Source: CAYLLT01 sp964591605 (lineage in GTDB: Bacteria; Planctomycetota; Phycisphaerae; UBA1845; PWPN01). Taken from it: a stretch of 13,790 nt of DNA. Every line of letters starts with the position of its first letter. Positions within the stretch are counted from its first letter, which is position 1. Below, piece by piece: positions 8,082 through 13,790 of the stretch. The position numbers and the translations under genes were made by a program. The stretch is taken from NCBI GenBank assembly GCA_964591605.1, contig CAZQEN010000203.1:1-13790 (forward strand), in the 5' to 3' direction. A model generated the notes under the pieces. It worked only from the letters and a program-made list of their open reading frames with translations, did not search any database and was not told the origin of the DNA.

Positions 8082-8825
8082 ATGCCCACCGATGTCCTGA
8101 CACTCGCATGTCCGCTCGCCTCGACTCCTCTGCTCGCGGTCCTCGATGGATTCGGCTTCTGGAAGATGGTGGCCGTCCTCGTGATCCTGACACTGATCTG
8201 GAAGCGGGTGCGGCCGACCCCGCTGGGCTACATGGAGGCGGTCCGCCTGCAGCCGCACGACCTGCCGGCCGACGTCCGGGCTTTCTTCGATGCCCGCGAC
8301 GAGCCGCTCAGCCGCTTGGGTTTCTATCCCGCGGGGGACTACCAGACCGTGCACGGAAGGACACCCAACTACGCGCGGTTCTACGCGTGCGCGCTGGAGG
8401 ACCTGTTTATCGAAGTGGATGTCTATCGCAAACTCGGCGGCGGGTGGCTGGGCACGAAGGATTTCCGGGGCGTCACGTGCGTCACTGTGTTCGAGGATGG
8501 CGCGTCGCTGCACACCGGCGATTTCGCTCTGCCCGACGGCGGCGCAAGCGCTCCGCCGCAGTTGATCTACCGCGGACGGCCGGGACTCTCCCTCGAAGAG
8601 CTCGTCGCCGCCCACCGCGAAGACGCCGGGCAATGCGCCCTCGAACACGGCCCCGTTCTGGAATATCCGCCCGACCAACTCGCCAGCGTCAGCGTCTACT
8701 ACGCCCAGTACCAGCGCGAATACTTCGTCAAAAAGGGCACCATCCCACCCCCCGACGGCTACGAGCAGACGAAGGCACTGGTTGAAGTGAATGCCGACTC
8801 TACTGCAGAGATCGGCGCTCCCTGA
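8082..8825 (+). CDS. Conserved-looking hypothetical one-pass membrane protein
   Basis: Not recognised. The product has 247 residues with one hydrophobic segment (~26-42, rich in Val, Leu and Ile) near the N-terminus, followed by a basic WKRVRP stretch. This predicts an inner-membrane anchor with a cytoplasmic soluble domain. The soluble part (residues ~45-235) is mixed alpha/beta with aromatic-rich patches (SVYYAQYQREYF near 206-217). It has no catalytic motif I can name. Base composition and codon use match the neighbours, and the ribosome site is good, so it is probably a real gene. It lies 152 bases after gltX and converges with purH, so it may be the last gene of the cluster or have its own promoter. 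Confidence 0.75.
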   Translation: MPTDVLTLACPLASTPLLAVLDGFGFWKMVAVLVILTLIWKRVRPTPLGYMEAVRLQPHDLPADVRAFFDARDEPLSRLGFYPAGDYQTVHGRTPNYARFYACALEDLFIEVDVYRKLGGGWLGTKDFRGVTCVTVFEDGASLHTGDFALPDGGASAPPQLIYRGRPGLSLEELVAAHREDAGQCALEHGPVLEYPPDQLASVSVYYAQYQREYFVKKGTIPPPDGYEQTKALVEVNADSTAEIGAP

Positions 8826-8876
8826 CCGGCCCGTGCAGCGTTGCCAGTGACTGGAAGGCATTGCCTTGACAACAAC

Positions 8877-8895
8877 CCGTTGCAGCGGACAACGG
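8877..8895. terminator. Possible weak hairpin between convergent genes
   Basis: CCGTTG (8877-8882) and CAACGG (8890-8895) form a 6-bp stem with a 7-base loop in the 82-base gap between the convergent 247-residue gene and purH. There is no T tract on either strand. It could be a Rho-independent-like end for one or both genes, but the evidence is thin. Confidence 0.2.
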
Positions 8896-8907
8896 ACCAC
8901 GGACCAC
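8887..8907. repeat. Three tandem 7-mers GGACMAC abutting the purH stop codon
   Basis: GGACAAC, GGACCAC and GGACCAC follow one another exactly and end one base before the purH stop codon (complement at 8908-8910). This is a short simple repeat and partly overlaps the hairpin arm at 8890-8895. No function is evident. Confidence 0.6.
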
Positions 8908-11550
8908 TCAGTGCTTGAAATGCCGTGTGCCGGTGACGATCATCGCCACGCCGGCCGCATCACAGACGGCCACCGTTTCCGCGTCGCGGTTGGAACCGCC
9001 GGGGTGGATGATCGCGGTGATGCCGGCGTCGATGAGCTTCTGCGGGCCATCGGGCACAGGGAAGAAGGCATCGCCCGCTGCCACAGCTCCCTTCAGCTTG
9101 TCGGCATGGCCGTTCTCGCGGGCGAGCTGAATCGCCAGGTCGCACGATTTCACGCGCGACATCTGCCCGGCCCCGTTGCCCAGCAGCATCCCGTCGCGGC
9201 AGATCGTGATCGCGTTGCTCTTGGTGTGCTTGCAGATCAGCCACGCCAGCCGCAGGTCAGCCATCTCCGATTCGCTCGGCGCTCGCTGCGTGACCACCTT
9301 CCACTGCTCCTCGTTGAGCCCGATCAGGTCGCGCGTCTGGACGAGCATGCCGCCGGTGATCTTTTTGTAGTCGAGTTCGTTGGGATCGGGCGGCGTGCTC
9401 ATGTCTCCGACGGCCAGCAGTCGGCATTCGGCGCCCCATTTGCGTTTTTCGGTCGGCGTCGTGATCAGCTTGACCGCATCGTCGTCAAATGACGGCGAGA
9501 TCCACACATCCAGCTTGAAAAACGCCGCCCCCGCCGCCTTGCCCCACGAGCCGTACGAATTCATCACCGCCTGCGCGAATGCCAAAGTCACCGGGAAGTT
9601 CACACACAACACCCCCCCCGCCGCCGCAATCGGATCCCCCAGATACGCCCGCCGGTATGTGTCGATCGGATCATCGCCAACCGCACACCCGCAGGGATTG
9701 GTGTGCTTAATGAACGCCACGGCGTATCCCAAAGAGCCGCGGGCTTCAGCCCGCGCGGTCGACCGGTCTGACTGAACGCCTCCTCCGCCCGCTGTGCCCC
9801 CCGCGTCCAAAGAACCGCGGGCTTCAGCCCGCGCGGTCTCACCGCCTGTGTGAACGCCGCATCCACCCGTGACGCCGGCCCCGTCCAAAGAGCCGCGGGC
9901 TTCAGCCCGCGCGCCCTCCGCTTCAGGTACGAATGCCTCCCCCTCACAAGAGCCCGCACACAACGGCCGTTCCTGCTCGCTGACATACGCTATGACCGCG
10001 GACAGATCATCCCCCTTCTTGATGTGCCGCTTCGAGCCGGACTTGGTGAACCAGCGGGGGGACCCATCGAGCTTGAACGATTTGCCCAGCGCAAACGAAG
10101 CGTTGCCCTTGAACAACTGCATCAGGCTTGAGCCGTCCTGATCGCCCTGACACACCACGTGGACATGGTTGGCCATCACGCTCAGTGCGATCAGGTTGAC
10201 GGCATGCCGCGCCGCGGCATCGATGATCGCCTCGTACGCGCAGCGCGCCTGCCGGGCGGTCAGAAGAACCGGCTTCCCCAGCATGCGCTCGCGGGCTGCC
10301 TCCTGAAGATCGATTTCATTCGCCGACCATTCGGTTCCGGGGACATTGCGATAGGTTCTCTCGCCCGTCATTGTTCGTCCGCGGCTGACGAATCCACGTT
10401 CATCGCCGGGCAGCCATTGGCCATAGGTGGTCCACGTCAAAAACCAGGAGTCGCAGTTGTACTCCGGCGGCGAAAAGCGAGCTGGCTTCTGCGAGGCAGG
10501 CGTTCCCCCAGGCGGGGCGGCCGCGCGGGCTGAAGCCCGCGGCTCTTTGGGAGTGGGTGGAGTTGATGGCGAATCGGATGTTCCCCCTGGTGGGACAACC
10601 GCGCGGGCTGAAGCCCGCGGCTCTTTGGCAGTGGGTGCGGTTGACGGTGAATCAGGCATTCCCCCTGGCGGGACAACCGCGCGGGCTGAAGCCCGCGGCT
10701 CGTTGTTCAGGAATTCGCGTGTCAAATCCTTCACCAGCGACAGAGCCGCATCGCCGTCTGCATAGTTGTTGAAGGAGATCCTTGAGCGACGGTCATGCTC
10801 GGTTGCACTCCCGCCCACCGGCTTGCCCCGGAGGAGCGTCGCCTCCGGCAGGCCTCGAGTGATGTAAACCGTGCCACTCTGATGCGGATTCTCGCCGTAC
10901 CGCGCAGAATGCATCCGGAGCAACGAAACATAGTCGCAGGCTGAATCAAGCCAGTGCGAGACGGTCATATCGTATCGGGCCGTCATCAGAAAAGAGTTCA
11001 GTGCGCACTGCTGGCGGTTCTCCACGATGCTGTGGTCACCTCCGCGCCCTTCTTTCAACTCACGAAGGTTCGTCAGAACGTCTTCGTATGACGGAATCAG
11101 CGACACCACCAGCACATGCCTGTGATTCTTCGCCGCCGCCCGCAGCATGCAGGGGCCGCCGATGTCGATCATTTCGATGGCCTGCTCGAACGTGCAGTTC
11201 GGGTCCGCGACGGTCTTCTCGAACGGGTAGAGATTCACCACCACCATGTCGATCGGCTGGATGTTGTGCTCGGCGAGCTGGCGCATGTGTTCGGGGTTGT
11301 CGCGGTCGGCCAGGATGGCGGCGTGGATCTTCGGGTGGAGCGTCTTGACCCGGCCATCGAGCATCTCGGGGAAACCGGTCACCTGCTCGACCATCGTGAC
11401 GGGGATGCCGGCGTCCTTGAGGTGCCTGGCCGTGCCGCCGGTGCTGATGATCTCGATGCCGAACTCGTCGACGAGGGCGCGGGCGAATTCGACGATACCC
11501 GTCTTGTCATAAACCGCGATGAGGGCTCGTTTGATCGGGATGTCGCTCAT
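8908..11550 (-). CDS. purH: Bifunctional PurH (AICAR transformylase / IMP cyclohydrolase) with an in-frame RAYT-REP insertion
   Basis: PurH catalyses the last two steps of purine synthesis: formylation of AICAR with 10-formyl-THF, then closure to IMP. The N-terminal MGS-like cyclohydrolase part has YDKTG (14-18), STGGTA, GRVKTLHP with Lys69, and RAAAKN with Lys141. The transformylase half begins with RYGENPHQ (217-224). The frame then enters a foreign block at about residue 283 and leaves it at about 607. It continues directly into KHTNPCG (Lys615, His616), KSNAI, GQMSR, GDAFFP, HPGGSNRD and the C-terminal TGTRHFKH. The total is 880 residues; without the block ~555 would remain, close to the usual ~510-530. 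No stop or frameshift is present, so the product is either a PurH with a 325-residue internal domain or a disabled enzyme. The insertion lies in the segment leading into the KHTNPCG strand, near the active site but plausibly in a surface loop. No clear Shine-Dalgarno precedes the ATG. Confidence 0.93.
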   Translation of the reverse strand: MSDIPIKRALIAVYDKTGIVEFARALVDEFGIEIISTGGTARHLKDAGIPVTMVEQVTGFPEMLDGRVKTLHPKIHAAILADRDNPEHMRQLAEHNIQPIDMVVVNLYPFEKTVADPNCTFEQAIEMIDIGGPCMLRAAAKNHRHVLVVSLIPSYEDVLTNLRELKEGRGGDHSIVENRQQCALNSFLMTARYDMTVSHWLDSACDYVSLLRMHSARYGENPHQSGTVYITRGLPEATLLRGKPVGGSATEHDRRSRISFNNYADGDAALSLVKDLTREFLNNEPRASARAVVPPGGMPDSPSTAPTAKEPRASARAVVPPGGTSDSPSTPPTPKEPRASARAAAPPGGTPASQKPARFSPPEYNCDSWFLTWTTYGQWLPGDERGFVSRGRTMTGERTYRNVPGTEWSANEIDLQEAARERMLGKPVLLTARQARCAYEAIIDAAARHAVNLIALSVMANHVHVVCQGDQDGSSLMQLFKGNASFALGKSFKLDGSPRWFTKSGSKRHIKKGDDLSAVIAYVSEQERPLCAGSCEGEAFVPEAEGARAEARGSLDGAGVTGGCGVHTGGETARAEARGSLDAGGTAGGGGVQSDRSTARAEARGSLGYAVAFIKHTNPCGCAVGDDPIDTYRRAYLGDPIAAAGGVLCVNFPVTLAFAQAVMNSYGSWGKAAGAAFFKLDVWISPSFDDDAVKLITTPTEKRKWGAECRLLAVGDMSTPPDPNELDYKKITGGMLVQTRDLIGLNEEQWKVVTQRAPSESEMADLRLAWLICKHTKSNAITICRDGMLLGNGAGQMSRVKSCDLAIQLARENGHADKLKGAVAAGDAFFPVPDGPQKLIDAGITAIIHPGGSNRDAETVAVCDAAGVAMIVTGTRHFKH
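9730..9916 (+). repeat. Left array: three REP-like palindromic repeats, 78-base period
   Basis: Copies of ~31 bases begin at 9730, 9808 and 9886, exactly 78 bases apart. Each has the palindrome GCGGGC-TTCA-GCCCGC, extendable to a 7-bp stem with a TTCA loop. Copy 2 has AGAACC instead of AGAGCC, and copy 3 diverges at its last bases. In the purH reading direction they encode the peptide ARAEARGSL three times, each 26 residues apart. The 47-base spacers are similar to one another, so the true unit is 78 bases. Confidence 0.9.
9952..10458 (-). other. REP-associated tyrosine transposase (Y1_Tnp, HUH) coding segment fused within purH
   Basis: Residues ~365-533 of the PurH frame form a full RAYT domain. 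They start with WFLTWTTYGQWLPGDERG, the typical opening of this family. The HUH metal-binding motif follows in NHVHVV (His462, Val463, His464). Next come a basic region with WFTKSGSKRHI and the candidate catalytic Tyr522 in AYVSEQE. HUH Y1 enzymes nick single-stranded DNA at hairpin foot sequences and form a covalent 5'-phosphotyrosine, here most likely at the flanking palindromes. No own start codon with a ribosome site and no stop codon are seen. The domain can therefore apparently be made only as part of the PurH chain or from an unrecognised internal start. All key residues are present, so the domain does not look decayed. Confidence 0.85.
10519..10705 (-). repeat. Right array: three inverted REP-like repeats, 78-base period
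   Basis: The same repeat in the opposite orientation occupies 10519-10549, 10597-10627 and 10675-10705, again exactly 78 bases apart. In the purH frame it encodes EPRASARA three times, each followed by a Pro/Gly/Ser-rich linker (PPGG, SPST) of a 26-residue unit. Outer copy 3 has CGTTG where the others have CTTTG. The left and right copies are 29-30 of 31 identical when one is inverted (copies 1 and 3 somewhat less), so the two arrays could pair in single-stranded DNA or RNA. Confidence 0.9.
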
Positions 11551-11557
11551 GGAGCGT

Positions 11558-11563
11558 ATGATA
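11558..11563 (-). promoter_or_regulatory. Possible -10 box for a leaderless purH transcript
   Basis: On the minus strand TATCAT (5 of 6 to TATAAT) ends 7 bases before the purH ATG and sits in the small palindrome GTATGATAC (11556-11564). With the usual spacing, transcription would begin at or next to the ATG. That fits the lack of a Shine-Dalgarno, but no convincing -35 is visible. The 183-base gap from the upstream propeller gene allows a separate promoter. Confidence 0.25.
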
Positions 11564-11733
11564 CGCCGTCCGCGCGGCGCGGCCAGTCCCGCCGGCGCGA
11601 CCCCGCCTTCGCGTTCGCGAGCCCGCGAGGCAGTGCGGCCCCGGAAAACCTCAGTGCAGCGGCCGCTGACAGGAAGGAGGAGGCACGCACCTGCTGGAAA
11701 TACGCTGCAGGCCGGGTTGCCCGCGATCCATCG

Positions 11734-13158
11734 CTATCGGCCCAGGGCGCGGTTGAGCTGATCCTCCACCCGGCCGCGCTGGCTGCGGCGCTCGCGCGGG
11801 CGCGGCGGGCCGCCTCGACCGGACTGAATCGTGCGGCTCTCGAAGCGCGGTGCGGCCACCGCACCGAAACCACCCGACGCCTGACCCCCGGTGCGTGGCG
11901 CGGCCGGCGTGGCTGACGCCGGGCGATACGTGAGGATGGTGGCCGGACCCGCGCTGGCCGGACGCGTGTGCACGGGCCGCGTCGTGGGCTGCGAGGCCGC
12001 CACATGGAAGCTCGCCACATCGACCGGAGGGGCCTGCGCCGGCCGCAGGCACCACACCTCGCCCTTCTGCGTGGCGACGACGGCCAGATCATTCAGCGGG
12101 TTGCTCACACCCTCGCTGAACTCCGCCGGCGCCTCAAAGACGCCCACCGGCCGGCGCGTGGCATGCTCCACGCACTCCACCGTGCCGCCGGTCCGCAGGA
12201 TGGCGGTCCGGCCGGGCCACTCCGCCAGGAACTGCCGGCCATGCGGGTTGAACCAGCTCGCAACCTCCGGCGAGAGGCCGATGCAGTGCACGCCCCCCCG
12301 GGCGAGCGGCTGGTAGACGGCCGTCCGCGTGACCACCGGACCGCAGGCCGGCTGCCCCTGCAGGCGATACGGCTCCCGCACCGGCTCGCCGCTGATGCGA
12401 TCGAGGGCGTGGAGCTGGGGAACATCGCCGCCGGTGGCGATATACAGCGTGGAGGCGTCGCTGGCGATCCACCCGCGCGGCTCGCCGCCGAGCTCCCGCG
12501 TGTAAAGCTTGTGCCGATCCATGGTCACCCCGTGCACGAAGCCCTCATCATCGGCGACCACGAGAATGTCCTGCTCGGGCAGATAGAGCGGCGACAGCCG
12601 CACCGGACCGCGCGTGCCCACCTGCCAGTGCGACGATCCGGCATCCATCCCCATGAGCCAGACGCGGCTGTTGACGGCGGGAAGGAAGATCGACTCGTCG
12701 AACACGTCGACCGAAGCGGTCGGCGCGGCGTGCAGCCTGACCCGCCGGTGCACCTGTCCCGTGGCGAAATCCACAAAAACCGCCTGCGTGAAGGTGGTGA
12801 AGACGGCCGACCGCTCGGGTGCACCGGCGCTGCCGCGATAGAGCTCCGGCCCCCGGATCCTCTGACTGGCCGGCGCGACATCCGTCCCCCACAGGTACAG
12901 GCCGGTGGCCGCGTCGATGGCCCGCACCCGACCGTCCGTGCCGATCGCAAACAACACGCCATCGACCAGGTGATACGAATCGATCCGCGCCGTAAAGCCC
13001 AGCGGCAGGGACACCCGCCAGGCCACCTGCGCATCCAGGGCGGGCGGCCGATCCTGCCTCGGACGGGCACGCCCCGACTCGGCCCGGGCGCCGGCGGCAG
13101 CGGCGGACAGCACGCAGACAACGAGGACATCAACGAGGGGACGGCACGTCTGGCTCAT
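11734..13158 (-). CDS. Secreted PQQ-like beta-propeller repeat protein
   Basis: This is a 474-residue exported protein of unknown specific role. The frame is open from 13275, but ATG 13158 is preferred because a Sec-type signal follows it: MSQTC, a hydrophobic core (LVDVLVVCVLSAAAA), then cleavage near ARA-ES (~27). The mature part has propeller blades with the PQQ/quinoprotein-like pattern, for example GVLFAIGTDGRVRAIDAATG and TLYIATGGDVPQLHALD, each a beta-sheet with a D/G-rich turn. No PQQ-ligand or enzymatic motif is clear, so it may be a scaffold or binding protein. The C-terminal ~85 residues are low-complexity, rich in Pro, Thr, Ala, then Arg and Gly (PPRPRERRSQRG), and probably disordered. 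It lies on the same strand as purH, 183 bases upstream. Confidence 0.8.
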   Translation of the reverse strand: MSQTCRPLVDVLVVCVLSAAAAGARAESGRARPRQDRPPALDAQVAWRVSLPLGFTARIDSYHLVDGVLFAIGTDGRVRAIDAATGLYLWGTDVAPASQRIRGPELYRGSAGAPERSAVFTTFTQAVFVDFATGQVHRRVRLHAAPTASVDVFDESIFLPAVNSRVWLMGMDAGSSHWQVGTRGPVRLSPLYLPEQDILVVADDEGFVHGVTMDRHKLYTRELGGEPRGWIASDASTLYIATGGDVPQLHALDRISGEPVREPYRLQGQPACGPVVTRTAVYQPLARGGVHCIGLSPEVASWFNPHGRQFLAEWPGRTAILRTGGTVECVEHATRRPVGVFEAPAEFSEGVSNPLNDLAVVATQKGEVWCLRPAQAPPVDVASFHVAASQPTTRPVHTRPASAGPATILTYRPASATPAAPRTGGQASGGFGAVAAPRFESRTIQSGRGGPPRPRERRSQRGRVEDQLNRALGR

Positions 13159-13280
13159 GAGAGAATTCCCTTGCGGAGGGTGCTCCACGCGGCAGGGCCC
13201 GGGGATGCTGCAGATACGCAGGCAGCCGCACTCCGCGCGGCAGGCCGCACGGGCCGACGACCCAGGCAACGCCACATGTT

Positions 13281-13309
13281 ATTGGAGCCGCACAACCCCG
13301 GAAGGTCAA
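13281..13309 (-). promoter_or_regulatory. Candidate sigma70 promoter for the propeller gene
   Basis: On the minus strand TTGACC (13304-13309) is followed after exactly 17 bases by TCCAAT (13281-13286). It lies just after the stop of the 138-residue gene and would give a leader of ~115 bases before ATG 13158. The -35 matches at 5 of 6 positions and the -10 at 4 of 6. Confidence 0.35.
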
Positions 13310-13316
13310 GGCGGGA

Positions 13317-13733
13317 TCAGCGGGACTGGAGCAGGTCGCCCATGGTGAAGGCGTCCTCGACCGACTCCACCTTCCCCTTGCCGTCGAAGTGCACGGAGAA
13401 GGCAATCCGTTCGGAGTACTTGTACGTCAGGATGAAACCGTGCGGGACCTGGTTGTCCTTGACCGCCTGTTTGACCCGCTCCTCCCTGAATTCGACAGGG
13501 GTGCCTTCCTGGAACTCCTCGTTTCCGTCCTTGTCGACCATTTTGTTGATCTGCTGGTATCTGGGATTACTTCCCGCGACTTTGACAACCTGTTGGAGGC
13601 TCATACCGGGTTTGATGGCCGCCCGGGCCTCCTGGCCCTGCTTGTCCGGGTCAAAACTGGCATAGCCTCCGAACATGTAGACGGCCCCCAGCGCGAGCCC
13701 GCCCACAACCAGCAGCGTGATGATGGCTTTCAT
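13317..13733 (-). CDS. Small exported or membrane-anchored protein, possibly BamE/SmpA-like
   Basis: This is a 138-residue protein. The frame is open further upstream, but the ATG at 13733 is chosen because AAGGAG lies 10 bases before it (13744-13749) and a hydrophobic N-terminus (AIITLLVVGGLALGAVYMF) starts at once. That segment is an uncleaved anchor or a signal peptide. The stretch IKPGMSLQQVVKVAGSNPRY (~38-57) resembles the I-x-x-GM-x-x-x-x-V-x-x-x-x-G-x-P pattern of BamE/SmpA-like small lipoprotein folds. There is no lipobox, however, so the match is only suggestive. The rest is charged (KVDKDGN region, EEFQEG, EFREERVKQAVK) and ends in a beta-rich part (FILTYKYSERIAFSVHFDGKG). Function is unknown; the propeller gene lies 158 bases downstream. 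Confidence 0.75.
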   Translation of the reverse strand: MKAIITLLVVGGLALGAVYMFGGYASFDPDKQGQEARAAIKPGMSLQQVVKVAGSNPRYQQINKMVDKDGNEEFQEGTPVEFREERVKQAVKDNQVPHGFILTYKYSERIAFSVHFDGKGKVESVEDAFTMGDLLQSR

Positions 13734-13772
13734 GACTGAAGTGCTCCTTGAGGGTTGGACGTGAGACGGACC

Positions 13773-13788
13773 CGGGCCCAACGGCCCG
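13773..13788. other. GC-rich hairpin at the right edge
   Basis: CGGGCC (13773-13778), loop CAAC and GGCCCG (13783-13788) form a perfect 6-bp stem. It lies upstream of the 138-residue gene and could be the 3' end hairpin of a gene outside the window or part of the leader. No T tract is visible before the sequence ends. Confidence 0.3.
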
Positions 13789-13790
13789 AC

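Larger units (their letters stand above)
9731..10705 (-). mobile_element. RAYT/REP composite element inserted in frame in purH (975 bases)
   Basis: The block between the two PurH halves has a complete mobile-unit architecture. Three palindromic repeats (9730-9916) and three inverted copies of the same repeat (10519-10705) enclose a Y1 transposase coding segment. Outer ends are alike on both sides (CAAAGAGCC at 9730, CAACGAGCC read inward on the minus strand from 10705). The block is 325 codons, a multiple of three, so the host frame survives. Y1/HUH elements normally insert without target duplication, and none is obvious. The exact boundaries need an empty-site relative; a few bases either way are possible. 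Confidence 0.85.

Noticed and set aside
7680..8900. 406-codon open frame on the minus strand
   Set aside because: It lies antisense to the 3' part of gltX and the whole 247-residue gene, with no recognisable motif.
9600..9986. Separate 128-codon minus-strand frame with RGLKPAA repeats
   Set aside because: This is the palindromic repeat read in another of its open frames, not an independent gene.
9730..10705. CRISPR-like array (about 31-base repeats with 47-base spacers)
   Set aside because: Only three copies lie on each side, in inverted orientation. The spacers resemble one another and the whole lies within a coding frame around a transposase, so it is not a CRISPR.
9731..10705. Intein interrupting PurH
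   Set aside because: There is no Cys/Ser at the upstream junction, no terminal His-Asn followed by Cys/Ser/Thr (the exit is Leu-Gly-Tyr), and no intein blocks. The content is a Y1 transposase with palindromic repeats.
11650..11690. CAGCGGCCGCTG perfect palindrome between purH and the propeller gene as a terminator
   Set aside because: It has no loop and no T tract; it is likely a chance GC palindrome.
11968..13665. 565-codon open frame on the plus strand
   Set aside because: It is the codon-aligned antisense of the propeller gene and continues over the 138-residue gene; both sense genes have signal peptides and sensible composition.

Overview
The window is GC-rich, densely coded bacterial DNA. 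The gene content suggests a Planctomycetota-like bacterium: a large secreted lipoprotein built from bacterial NBR1-like and Ig-like domains, a PQQ-type propeller protein, many genes with weak ribosome sites, and a REP-associated transposase. That taxonomic guess comes from the style of the proteins and is not proven.

Layout. Positions 1-4120 (minus strand) hold the N-terminal ~1373 codons of a very large lipoprotein with a degenerate lysozyme-like domain, a zinc N-acetylmuramoyl-L-alanine amidase domain, two NBR1-like domains, five Ig-like domains and a jelly-roll-like domain; it runs off the left edge. A 558-base intergenic region with an AT-rich divergent promoter zone separates it from a plus-strand cluster. 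That cluster is psd (phosphatidylserine decarboxylase), pssA (phosphatidylserine synthase), gltX (glutamyl-tRNA synthetase, overlapping pssA by 8 bases) and an unrecognised one-pass membrane protein gene (8082-8825). PssA and Psd catalyse consecutive steps from CDP-diacylglycerol plus serine to phosphatidylethanolamine.

Converging on this cluster from the right are three minus-strand genes: a small BamE/SmpA-like exported protein gene (13317-13733), a secreted PQQ-like beta-propeller protein gene (11734-13158) and purH (8908-11550), the bifunctional enzyme of the last two steps of de novo purine synthesis.

The outstanding feature is in purH. About 975 bases (325 codons, ~9731-10705) sit in frame inside the coding sequence, just before the AICAR-transformylase KHTNPCG motif. 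The insert is a complete-looking mobile unit. A Y1/HUH REP-associated tyrosine transposase (RAYT) domain is flanked by two inverted arrays of three palindromic repeats. All spacings within the arrays are exactly 78 bases (26 codons), and the repeat reads through in five of six frames. The whole 880-codon frame stays open, and both PurH halves keep their motifs. It looks like a selfish element adapted to live inside a gene, comparable in concept to Rickettsia palindromic elements but carrying its own transposase.
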